Shown one piece after another: positions 24,328 through 32,395 of a DNA stretch of 64,000 nt. The notes below the pieces were generated by a model. That model was not told the DNA's origin, made no database searches, and saw only the letters and a program-made list of their open reading frames with translations. Source of the DNA: Mycobacterium sp. JS623 (lineage in GTDB: Bacteria > Actinomycetota > Actinomycetes > Mycobacteriales > Mycobacteriaceae); NCBI RefSeq assembly GCF_000328565.1, contig NC_019966.1, positions 124,001-188,000 of the forward strand, written 5' to 3'. Every line of letters begins with the position of its first letter. Within the stretch, counting starts at the first letter, position 1. A program made the translations under genes and the position numbers.

Positions 24328-26964
24328 CTAGAAGACGGCGCGGGCTAGGTCAATCTGTTCGAGTGCATACGTGACGATGCTCGCATTGGTCATCGATACG
24401 CCTGCTGTAGACAATGATTCGTAGATCTCGTAGCCGAGAACCTCGCGGAGGTGAGCGATCGTCCCCACCAACTCGGGATAGGTCACGTCTGAAAATGGGG
24501 TAACGGCAAATGCGCACATTCTGGCCGCGGGCTCATAGCGTCCGAGCCGGTCCAAGAGATCGACGACTACCGCGATCGCGCTCGTCATCATCGTCAAGCT
24601 GACCGAATCGTAGAATCTGCGAATCGCCAGGGTCACATAGTCGAGAGCGTCTTCGAGGTCACCGTGGATGGCCGCGAGCCTCGCCAAGTTGCCGGCGTGG
24701 TACGACTCGATTTGGCGGTTGCCGCTCTCCTGTGCGATCTGCAGCCCCCTGCGATGAGCGTCATAGGCGGCCGTTGGATTCTGATCGCGCTGGGCAATGC
24801 CATATGCCAGGAGCGCGTAACTGGCTTGTTGGGGATTGCGGGTGGCGTCAGCCTCGCTGAGAAGTCCTTCCGATACCGCCAGCGCTTCGTCACATTCCCC
24901 AACCATCGTCAAGGACAGCACCAGGCTTGCCCGGGCGAAGGTCTGATTCGTGTTCGCCGTGGTCATCCTTCGGCTCACTTCCACCCACCGCTCGGGCTGA
25001 CCTCGCGCGATGTACCCTCCCCCTAACCACGCCTCGCCGTCATACACGATGTCATCGAACCGCTCGCTTTCGATGGTGGCGAGACCAGCGTCGGCGTAGC
25101 GGACTGCATCGTCGATTCGACCGGCTACGTAGCACTGTGCAGCCATGGCGTAGAGCTGAGCAAGCCGTCGATGTTCAACTTCGCGCGCAGGTGCAATGAG
25201 CTCTTCAGCCCACGCTACGGGCTCGTAGTTTTCGATACGCATGCCAAGGAACGTCGCGAATACGGCAATGGCGCTGGCCGTGTCCAGATCACCGCTATCG
25301 GCAGACCACCTGAACGCGGCGCGCAGATTCGCAAGTTCGACCGCGAACCAATCGTAGGCTTCGCGTTGACACGGGCTGTCCCACAGCGTGAGCAGATCGG
25401 ACTCACGCCCTGCGAAGTACCGCGCATGCGTCGAGCGCGCATCTTCCGCTTCGCCACTTGCCACGAGTTGCTCTTCTGCGAATTGGCGGATGGTCTCCAA
25501 CATCGAGAATCGGGTCCGCCCCGACGATTGGTCAGCGACCAGTAAAGACTTGCGGACCAATGCATCTAGCAGATCCAATGTGGCGAACTTGTCGCGAGAA
25601 TCAGCCATCGCTTGAGCGCTGTTCAGGTCGAATCCCCCCGCGAACACAGAGCATCGGTTGAGTAGTGCCTTCTCATCTGCGCTCAGTAGGTCGTATGACC
25701 ACTGCACAGCGTGTCGCAACGTCTGGTGTCGCTCCAATCCGCGGCGTGTGCCAACGAGGAGTCTGAATCGGTCATCGAGGAGATCACGTACTTCGGTGAC
25801 GGTCATCGAAAGCAGGCGCGAGGCGGCCAACTCGATGGCGAGGGGGATCCCGTCGAGTCGTCGGCAGATTTCTCTCACTGTGTTCGCATCTAGTGATGCG
25901 GCAGGGGCGACCGCGGAAGCGCGCTCGGTGAACAACCTCTTGGCACTCGAGTCGACGTCGAGAGACGGTACGGGCCAGAGCTGTTCGTCGTCGAGCCGAA
26001 GCCCCTCTCGGCTGGTGGCGAGTATCTTCACGGTCTCCGAATGGACGAGAATTGCCTCGATCATGTCGGCCGCGGCGTCCAGGACGTGCTCGCAGTTGTC
26101 GAACACCAGCAGCCGGGTACGCGGTTCCAACGCGGCAGCCACACTGTCCGCCAAGCTCATCCCCGCCTGTTGGGTGATGCCGAGCACTGCGGCGACTGCC
26201 TCGGGGACCGCGGCGGGATCGCCTACTGCCGCCAACTCAAACACAAACACCCCGTCGGGATAGTCGGCGGCCGAGCGGCTGGCGACCTCTAATGCCAGTC
26301 GTGTCTTACCTACCCCGCCGACACCGGTCAGCGTCACCAGTCGGTGCTCCTTCAGCGCTCTCGCCAACTCGGCGATTTCCGCTTCGCGTCCGATGAAGCT
26401 CGTGGTCGGATGTTGGAGATTGCCAGGCGTCGAGTCAAGCGTCTTCAGCGCGGGAAAATCAGCTCGAAGACCCGCGGCGCGAACTTGGTATATGGCAACA
26501 GGTTTGGCTATGTCGCGAAGTTGACGCGGGCCACGGTCAAGAAGATCGAAACCACCCAGCAGCCCTGCGGTGGGGCCGTCGACCAAGACCTGGCCGCCGT
26601 GGCCGGCCGCCATCACGCGTGCGGTGCGATTGAGCACCGTGCCGAAGTACTCGTTCCCCTGCAACTCGGCCTCGCCGGTGGCGATGCCCATTCGCACGGG
26701 CAGTCCGAGGGATCGCTGCGCGGCGATCGCGGCATCGACAGCCGAGCGCGGCGTGGTGAAGACGGCGCACACTCCGTCGCCGGTGTAGTTGAAGATGGTC
26801 CCGCCGTGACTCGCGACTGCGTCGCGCAGCACCTGGTTGTGCGTTTCCAAGGCCGCGCGCATCGCCTTGGCGTCCGCCTCCCACCGCCGGGTCGAGCCCT
26901 CGATGTCGGTGAACAGGAAGGTCAGGACGCCTGAGGCAGGGCGCGGCGCATGGTCATCAACCAC
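24328..26964 (-). CDS. Cyclase-STAND ATPase-TPR signalling protein, paralogue A
   Basis: This 878-aa protein has the same architecture as its downstream neighbour and is clearly paralogous along its length. The cyclase domain carries FTDIEGS, NYTGDGVC and VLNRTARV. The ATPase carries TGVGGVGKTRLA and RLLVFDNCEHV. The C-terminus is helical repeats ending in a motif shared by both copies (EQIDLARA). The purine-specifying Lys and Asp positions are Asn and Glu. I chose the GTG at 26964, with GGGGG just upstream and giving nearly the same length as the paralogue; the frame is open to 27048. Two genes made by tandem duplication form one operon, divergent from fadD4. Confidence 0.85.
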   Translation of the reverse strand: MVDDHAPRPASGVLTFLFTDIEGSTRRWEADAKAMRAALETHNQVLRDAVASHGGTIFNYTGDGVCAVFTTPRSAVDAAIAAQRSLGLPVRMGIATGEAELQGNEYFGTVLNRTARVMAAGHGGQVLVDGPTAGLLGGFDLLDRGPRQLRDIAKPVAIYQVRAAGLRADFPALKTLDSTPGNLQHPTTSFIGREAEIAELARALKEHRLVTLTGVGGVGKTRLALEVASRSAADYPDGVFVFELAAVGDPAAVPEAVAAVLGITQQAGMSLADSVAAALEPRTRLLVFDNCEHVLDAAADMIEAILVHSETVKILATSREGLRLDDEQLWPVPSLDVDSSAKRLFTERASAVAPAASLDANTVREICRRLDGIPLAIELAASRLLSMTVTEVRDLLDDRFRLLVGTRRGLERHQTLRHAVQWSYDLLSADEKALLNRCSVFAGGFDLNSAQAMADSRDKFATLDLLDALVRKSLLVADQSSGRTRFSMLETIRQFAEEQLVASGEAEDARSTHARYFAGRESDLLTLWDSPCQREAYDWFAVELANLRAAFRWSADSGDLDTASAIAVFATFLGMRIENYEPVAWAEELIAPAREVEHRRLAQLYAMAAQCYVAGRIDDAVRYADAGLATIESERFDDIVYDGEAWLGGGYIARGQPERWVEVSRRMTTANTNQTFARASLVLSLTMVGECDEALAVSEGLLSEADATRNPQQASYALLAYGIAQRDQNPTAAYDAHRRGLQIAQESGNRQIESYHAGNLARLAAIHGDLEDALDYVTLAIRRFYDSVSLTMMTSAIAVVVDLLDRLGRYEPAARMCAFAVTPFSDVTYPELVGTIAHLREVLGYEIYESLSTAGVSMTNASIVTYALEQIDLARAVF

Positions 26965-27059
26965 GACGTACCCCCGTTCCCCCGGTGCCGTAATCGTAGA
27001 TTCGTGCAGGCCAACCCGGGTGAACACAGGGGTCTTGACACCTGTCAAGTTAGAGGTCG

Positions 27060-27065
27060 TAAAGT
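27060..27065 (+). promoter_or_regulatory. -10 element of fadD4 (leaderless)
   Basis: TAAAGT followed by 6 nt (cggcac) and the ATG at 27072. Confidence 0.5.
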
Positions 27066-27071
27066 CGGCAC

Positions 27072-28583
27072 ATGCAGATTCGCGAACACGCCGCGGCCAA
27101 CCCCGACAAGCCCGCCCTCATCATCCATCCGTCGGGGACGGTCCTGACGTTCGCCGAACTCGAGGCCCGTGCCAACCGCCTCGCCCACTTCTTTCGCAAG
27201 CACGGTCTGCACGAGGGTGACGCCGTCGCGATCATCATGGAGAACAACGAGCACTTCCACGCCGTCATGTGGGCCGCCCGCCGCTGCGGCCTGTACTACG
27301 TCCCGATCAACACCCACCTGACCGCCGCCGAGGCTGCGTACATCATCGACAACAGCGGCGCCAAAGCCGTCGTCGGCTCCGCAACCCTGCGCAAAACATG
27401 CGAGAACCTCACCCAACACACGCAGCCCGCTCTGAAACTCGTCGCCGACGACGATCTGGACGGCTGGTACCGCTACCCGGAATGCGTTGCAGATCAACCG
27501 GATACGCCGATCGACGACGAGATCGAAGGCGACCTTCTGCAGTACTCGTCGGGCACCACCGGCCGCCCGAAGGGCATCAAACGCGAACTGCCGCACCTGC
27601 CGCCGGCCGAGGTCCCCGGATTGATGTCGGCGTTGGTCAGCTTCTGGCTCGATCCCGAGGCCATCTACCTCAGTCCGGCCCCGCTGTACCACACCGCGCC
27701 ATCGGTCTGGTCGATGCAGATTCAGGGCGCAGGCATCACAACCGTCGTGCTGGAGAAGTTCGACGCCGAGGGCTGCCTCGACGCGATCCAGCGCCACCGC
27801 GTCACCCACGGCCAGTTCGTGCCGGTGATGTTCACCCGGATGCTGAAACTGCCCGAGGCCGTGCGCGAGCGCTACGACCTGTCCAGCCTCAAGCGCGTGA
27901 TGCACGCGGCGGCGCCGTGCCCCGTCGAGATCAAGAAGCAGATGATCGATTGGTGGGGACCGATCGTCGACGAGTACTACGCCTCCTCCGAGGCCATCGG
28001 CTCGACGCTGATCACCGCCGAAGACTGGCTGGCGCACCCCGGTTCGGTCGGCAAGCCCATGATGGGTTTATTGCACATCCTCGACGAGGACGGCAACGAA
28101 CTGCCACCGGGCCACGCAGGGGAGATCTACTTCGAGGGCGGCTTCGACTTCGAGTACCTCAACGACCCCGAGAAGACGGCCAAGTCGCGCGATCGGCACG
28201 GCTGGAAAACCGTCGGCGACATCGGCTATCTCGATGAAGAGGGTTACCTCTACCTGACCGACCGCCGCCACCACATGATCATCTCCGGCGGCGTGAACAT
28301 CTACCCGCAAGAGGCCGAGAACATGTTGGTGACCCATCCAAAGGTGATGGACGCCGCGGTGTTCGGCATACCCGACGATGAAATGGGCCAAAGCGTCAAG
28401 GGTGTCGTGCAGACCGTCGACCCAGCCGACGCCACCGAGGAGTTCGCCGAGGAGTTGCTTGGCTGGCTGCGGGATCGGTTGACGCACTACAAGTGTCCGC
28501 GGTCGATCTCGTTCGAGGTGCAACTGCCGCGCACCGATACCGGCAAGCTCTACAAGCAGGGGCTGATAGACAAGTACGCGTGA
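27072..28583 (+). CDS. fadD4: Fatty acyl-CoA synthetase FadD4
   Basis: This 503-aa ANL-family ligase activates a carboxylic acid to acyl-AMP and then acyl-CoA. The ATP-binding loop YSSGTTGRPKG begins near residue 158. YYASSEAIGST is the A5 region, KTVGDIGYLDEEGYLYLTDR holds the A7/A8 core with the hinge, and PRTDTGKLYK carries the catalytic Lys near the C-terminus. The ATG at 27072 is 6 nt after a TAAAGT hexamer. The stop overlaps the following hydratase start (GTGA). Gene order fadD4-fadE3-Rv0216-like matches Rv0214-Rv0216, although extra genes lie between. The acyl substrate is unknown. Confidence 0.88.
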   Translation: MQIREHAAANPDKPALIIHPSGTVLTFAELEARANRLAHFFRKHGLHEGDAVAIIMENNEHFHAVMWAARRCGLYYVPINTHLTAAEAAYIIDNSGAKAVVGSATLRKTCENLTQHTQPALKLVADDDLDGWYRYPECVADQPDTPIDDEIEGDLLQYSSGTTGRPKGIKRELPHLPPAEVPGLMSALVSFWLDPEAIYLSPAPLYHTAPSVWSMQIQGAGITTVVLEKFDAEGCLDAIQRHRVTHGQFVPVMFTRMLKLPEAVRERYDLSSLKRVMHAAAPCPVEIKKQMIDWWGPIVDEYYASSEAIGSTLITAEDWLAHPGSVGKPMMGLLHILDEDGNELPPGHAGEIYFEGGFDFEYLNDPEKTAKSRDRHGWKTVGDIGYLDEEGYLYLTDRRHHMIISGGVNIYPQEAENMLVTHPKVMDAAVFGIPDDEMGQSVKGVVQTVDPADATEEFAEELLGWLRDRLTHYKCPRSISFEVQLPRTDTGKLYKQGLIDKYA

Positions 28584-29458
28584 GAAAGCTTGCGGATGGG
28601 GTGCTCGTCGCCGTCGGATCACCTTCCGACGACGCGACTTTCACGCTGACCGAAGACGACACCGACGACCGTCGCGCCATCACCGTCCCATCCGTCTCTG
28701 AGGCGCTCGTCGAACTCTCCGACCGATGCAAGCGCTGGCCTCAAGCCGCCGCCGTGTGCGACGACGTCCTCCGCTCGCTCGACCCCGCCGCCCCCACTCG
28801 CGCAGGCATCATCACCGAATCGCTGGCCTACTCGACGCTGCAGTCGGGACCGGAGTTCGGGCGCTGGCTTGCCGAGCGCGGGCCCGCTTCCGTCCCGAAC
28901 ATCCCCGATCCCGTCCAGGCCGACCGCGACGGCGACTGCCTGCACATCCGCTTCAACCGGCCGCAGCGGCACAACGCGTTCTCCACCGACATGCGCGCAG
29001 CGCTGCTCGAAAAGCTGGACGTCGCTCGCGTTGACGGGTCGATCACTGAGATGGTGCTGACCGGCAACGGCCCGTCCTTCTGCAGCGGCGGCGACCTGGC
29101 CGAGTTCGGCACCCTCGCCGACCCGGCCAGCGCCCATCTGGCCCGCACCCGCTACTCGCCCGCATTGGTGCTCGACGAGATCACCGCCCGCCTCGGCCGC
29201 AATTGCCGCGCCGAGGTGCACGGCCAGGTCCTGGGCAGCGGACTGGAAATGGCCGCCTATTGCGGTTGGGTGCGGGCACATCCCGACGCCGCGCTGGGCC
29301 TGCCCGAACTGAGTCTTGGCCTGATCCCCGGCGCGGGCGGCACCGTCAGCATCACCCGTCGTATCGGCCGATGGCGTACGGCTTATCTGGTGCTGTCCGG
29401 CCGCACGATCGATACCGCCGCGGCGTTGCGGTGGGGTCTGATCGACGATATCCAGTGA
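28580..29458 (+). CDS. Enoyl-CoA hydratase/isomerase family protein with N-terminal extension
   Basis: This 292-aa protein has a crotonase fold in the C-terminal 190 residues, with the first oxyanion-hole segment FCSGGDLAEFG, the second GQVLGSGLEMAAY, and LPELSLGLIPGAGGT with the usual acidic position. The N-terminal 100 residues are not part of the crotonase core and look like a separate helical region. The GTG overlaps the fadD4 stop (GTGA), so the two are translated together and probably act on the same acyl-CoA. The C-terminus is short compared with full-length crotonases, so trimer-forming helices may be reduced. Substrate unknown. Confidence 0.82.
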   Translation: MRKLADGVLVAVGSPSDDATFTLTEDDTDDRRAITVPSVSEALVELSDRCKRWPQAAAVCDDVLRSLDPAAPTRAGIITESLAYSTLQSGPEFGRWLAERGPASVPNIPDPVQADRDGDCLHIRFNRPQRHNAFSTDMRAALLEKLDVARVDGSITEMVLTGNGPSFCSGGDLAEFGTLADPASAHLARTRYSPALVLDEITARLGRNCRAEVHGQVLGSGLEMAAYCGWVRAHPDAALGLPELSLGLIPGAGGTVSITRRIGRWRTAYLVLSGRTIDTAAALRWGLIDDIQ

Positions 29459-29528
29459 CTTCGTTGTGATTCGTCGCCCTGGGTGCGACTCACCACGCCG
29501 AAACCGCATTAGTGGCAGGCTGGCAGGC

Positions 29529-30485
29529 ATGGGGTTGCCGTCCATGCGACCCACCGGCTGGTTTCAGGTGGGCTGGAGCGCCGATCTCGAGGTCGGCGAC
29601 GTCAAGCCGCTGCACTATTTCGGCACCGAACTCGTGGCCTTCCGCGACCTCGATTGCAGCGTCCGAGTCCTCGACGCGCACTGCCAACACATGGGCGCCG
29701 ACCTATCGCATGGCGGCTGCGTCGTCGAAGGCGGTATCCAGTGTCCGTTCCACGGCTGGGTGTGGAGCGGCGACGACGGCCACAACGTCCGCATCCCCTA
29801 TGAGCCGCAGCCCGATGACGTCCGGCGCGTTCAGTCCTGGCCCACCGCCGAAGTCAACGAGTGCATCTACGTCTGGCACGACATCAGCCATCGCGCGCCC
29901 GCGTGGCAGGCGCCCAACGCATGGGGCGGCCTAGGAGAGCGGACCGGAAGTTACTGGTTCCGCTCCGTGGGCCCCGACGAGAAACAGTTCTTTGCAGGCG
30001 TGACGGTGCATCCGCAGGTGGTGGCGGAGAGCTCGGTCGATCGCCAGCATTACCGATTCGTCCATAAGGTGCCGGTGAGCCCGGTCCTGCTCGCGTCGAC
30101 GGCAGATAACTCCAGCTGGCATGCCACCATCGGCTTCGGCGCCGGGAATCCCGTCGAAATATATTGGCATGGTGTGGGTTTGAGCTTCAGCTGCGAGGAC
30201 AACGGCGACGGCATGCAAATCGTTTCCATCTGTCCCACCCCGGTTGATGACTCAACCAGCGATATATTCGCCACCTACTGGGTGTCTGAAGACCTCGACT
30301 ACGACGACCGACTCGCTGCAGCCAAGCAAATGTTGCCTGACGACATCGATATCTGGGCCCATCTGGAGTACCTCGACCGTCCCGCGTTGGCGCCCTCGGA
30401 GGCCGACGACTTCCAGCACATGCGCGAGTGGGCAAGCACCTTCTATCCGCCAGCTCAGCCAGATCTACGCAGCGTCACCCTGTAG
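29529..30485 (+). CDS. Rieske non-haem iron oxygenase, KshA-like
   Basis: This 318-aa oxygenase component has a Rieske [2Fe-2S] site of CQH (in AHCQHMGADLSHGG) and CPFH (in QCPFHGWVW). The mononuclear iron site is suggested by SVDRQHYRFVH (DxxHxxxxH), with a later acidic ligand not pinpointed. Layout resembles 3-ketosteroid 9-alpha-hydroxylase oxygenase (KshA) and related monooxygenases that take electrons from a separate reductase; none is adjacent. It starts at an ATG 70 bp after the hydratase and ends overlapping the convergent GntR gene by 31 bp. Substrate is unknown; a sterol or other alicyclic compound is plausible. Confidence 0.83.
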   Translation: MGLPSMRPTGWFQVGWSADLEVGDVKPLHYFGTELVAFRDLDCSVRVLDAHCQHMGADLSHGGCVVEGGIQCPFHGWVWSGDDGHNVRIPYEPQPDDVRRVQSWPTAEVNECIYVWHDISHRAPAWQAPNAWGGLGERTGSYWFRSVGPDEKQFFAGVTVHPQVVAESSVDRQHYRFVHKVPVSPVLLASTADNSSWHATIGFGAGNPVEIYWHGVGLSFSCEDNGDGMQIVSICPTPVDDSTSDIFATYWVSEDLDYDDRLAAAKQMLPDDIDIWAHLEYLDRPALAPSEADDFQHMREWASTFYPPAQPDLRSVTL

Positions 30486-31168
30486 GTGTACTGCTCGGGC
30501 AGGAAGTGACTGACCGACAGCTCGACCGGGCTTCCGCTGGAATCCGAGTACAACCGGTCCACCCGCAGCATCGGATGACCTGGCCCGCACCCAACGGCAT
30601 TGGCGACGGAGTCGTCGGCCGGGGCGACCGTAATCGATTGCGCGGCTTCGGCTATCGGTTCGGAAAGGTGTGGCTCCAATAGGCCGATCACGGTGTGCGT
30701 GCCGACCGCACCTTCGACGAGCGCGGCCTGTATCGGCTGAGCGGCTGATGGCACCAGGTGAACAATGGTCATTACGAACGGAACGCCGTCATGCAGGCGG
30801 CGGAACACCACCGAGTACACGACGTCGTCATCGAGCCGCAGTCGACTTGCTGCATCGACGTCGACCCGGCGTCGCAGTCCCGTCAGCACCTCCATCGTGG
30901 TGTCATCGGACAGACTCATCAGGTCTTCGATCGACCCGAGCTGGCGCAGATACCGCCCCGGTTCGCTGGCGTAGGTGCCGCGGCCTGGCACCCGGTACAC
31001 CGCGCCGTCGGCGACCAGATCCTGAAACGCCCGCCGCACCGTTTGGCGTGACAAGCCATGCCGCGCAACAAGTTCGGACTCGGTCGGCAGCCGCACACCG
31101 TCGCTGTAGTGACCCGCCGCGATCTCGTCGCGCAGTTGTTCGCGCAGAACCTGGTAGGCGGGCTTCAT
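30455..31168 (-). CDS. GntR-family regulator, HutC/UTRA type
   Basis: This 237-aa protein has an N-terminal winged helix (residues about 1-70) with the classic GntR pattern LPTESELVARHGLSRQTVRR and the GRGTYASEPG wing. A UTRA effector-binding domain follows (RRLHDGVPFVMTIVHL ... LRVDRLYSDSSGSPVELSVSHF). Its ATG overlaps the fadE3 stop by one base, so it is co-transcribed behind fadE3 and probably regulates this cluster in response to an acyl-CoA or pathway intermediate. A candidate site is the inverted repeat at 32342-32359. Confidence 0.88.
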   Translation of the reverse strand: MKPAYQVLREQLRDEIAAGHYSDGVRLPTESELVARHGLSRQTVRRAFQDLVADGAVYRVPGRGTYASEPGRYLRQLGSIEDLMSLSDDTTMEVLTGLRRRVDVDAASRLRLDDDVVYSVVFRRLHDGVPFVMTIVHLVPSAAQPIQAALVEGAVGTHTVIGLLEPHLSEPIAEAAQSITVAPADDSVANAVGCGPGHPMLRVDRLYSDSSGSPVELSVSHFLPEQYTYRVTLRRSG

Positions 31169-32343
31169 CAGATTCCCCCGCGCGCCACCAATTGACTGGC
31201 GATGACGTTGCGCTGGATCTCGTTGGTGCCTTCGCCGACGATCATCAGCGGCGCATCCCGGAAGTAGCGTTCGACATCGAATTCGGTGGAATAGCCGTAG
31301 CCGCCGTGGATTCGCACTGCGTTGAGCGCGATCTCCATCGCCACTTCGGAGGCGAACAGCTTGGCCATCCCTGCTTCCATGTCGGCGCGCTCGCCCGCGT
31401 CGTAGCGGTCGGCGGCGTAGAGCGTGAGCTGACGCGCTGCCGTCAGCTTGGTCGCCATGTCGGCCAGGTAGTGTCCGACGGCCTGGTGTTTCCAGATCGG
31501 TTGGCCGAAACTTTCGCGGTCCTGCGCATAGCGCAGCGCATCCTCGAGTGCAGCCGTGGCCACGCCCAACGCCCGCGAGGCCACCTGAATACGGCCTGTC
31601 TCAAGGCCTTTCATCATCTGCGCGAAGCCCATGCCCGGCTCACCGCCGAGGATCGCCGACGCCGAGACCCGGCAGTCGTCGAACGTCAGCTCGCAGGACT
31701 CGACGCCCTTGTAGCCCAGCTTGGGTAAATCCCGCGAGATGATGAGCCCATCACTGACCTCGATGTCGAGGCCTGGGGCGGCCTCTCTGTGTTCGACGAG
31801 CACCACCGAAATCCCTTTGTGCGCAGGCTTGGCCGATGGGTCCGTCTTGCACAGCAGCGCGATCAATCCTGACCGGCGTGCGTTGCTGATCCACGTCTTG
31901 GAGCCGTTGATGACGAGCCCGTCGCCCTCGGCCAACGCCGTCGTCTTCATGTTCTGCAGATCCGACCCGCCTCCGGGCTCTGTGAGCGCCATCGTGGCCC
32001 GCATCTCGCCGGTGGACATCACCGGCAGGTACTTGCGTTTCTGTTCCTCGGTGCCGAACAGCGCCAGCAGCTTGGCGACGACGGTGTGGCCGCCCATCGC
32101 GCCGGCCAGGCTCATCCAGCCGCGCGACAACTCCTGGGTGACCTCCACATAGCAGCGCGTCGACACCGGCGTGCCGCCGTAGGACTCGGGGACCGCCAGG
32201 CCGTAGATACCGATGCGCTTCATCTGTTCGATCCACGCCTCCGGGTACTCGTTGGCGTGCTCGACCTCGCGGACAGTCGGCTTCACATCGCGGTCGATGA
32301 AGGCCCGCACCGTCTCGACCAGCATGATTTCTTCGGCATTCAT
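31168..32343 (-). CDS. fadE3: Acyl-CoA dehydrogenase FadE3
   Basis: This 391-aa flavoprotein oxidises acyl-CoA to trans-2-enoyl-CoA. Visible features are the FAD/substrate segment MALTEPGGGSDLQNMKTTA, KTWISNARRSGLIALL, the RESFGQPIWKHQAVGHYLADM motif and the C-terminal RIHGGYGYSTEFDVERYFRD and GEGTNEIQRNVIA signatures. I chose the ATG at 32343; the frame also opens at 32364 (MQIWPYI). The gene ends overlapping the GntR start. Divergent from the Rv0216-like hydratase, as in M. tuberculosis Rv0215c/Rv0216. Confidence 0.9.
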   Translation of the reverse strand: MNAEEIMLVETVRAFIDRDVKPTVREVEHANEYPEAWIEQMKRIGIYGLAVPESYGGTPVSTRCYVEVTQELSRGWMSLAGAMGGHTVVAKLLALFGTEEQKRKYLPVMSTGEMRATMALTEPGGGSDLQNMKTTALAEGDGLVINGSKTWISNARRSGLIALLCKTDPSAKPAHKGISVVLVEHREAAPGLDIEVSDGLIISRDLPKLGYKGVESCELTFDDCRVSASAILGGEPGMGFAQMMKGLETGRIQVASRALGVATAALEDALRYAQDRESFGQPIWKHQAVGHYLADMATKLTAARQLTLYAADRYDAGERADMEAGMAKLFASEVAMEIALNAVRIHGGYGYSTEFDVERYFRDAPLMIVGEGTNEIQRNVIASQLVARGGI

Positions 32344-32359
32344 TATGTACGGCCATATT
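32342..32359. promoter_or_regulatory. Candidate operator between fadE3 and the Rv0216-like gene
   Basis: ATTATG-tacggc-CATATT is an imperfect inverted repeat (5 of 6 arm bases match) exactly at the fadE3 start and in the divergent promoter. It is a plausible site for the GntR protein encoded behind fadE3. Confidence 0.3.
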
Positions 32360-32395
32360 TGCACTTTGTGCGGCCCAATGGCAACATCGGCGGCT

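Noticed and set aside
21672..26964. STAND ATPases as an antiphage (Avs-like) defence system
   Set aside because: N-terminal cyclase domains and the similarity to mycobacterial cyclase-ATPase regulators make signalling more likely; no nuclease or other killing effector, and no other defence genes nearby.
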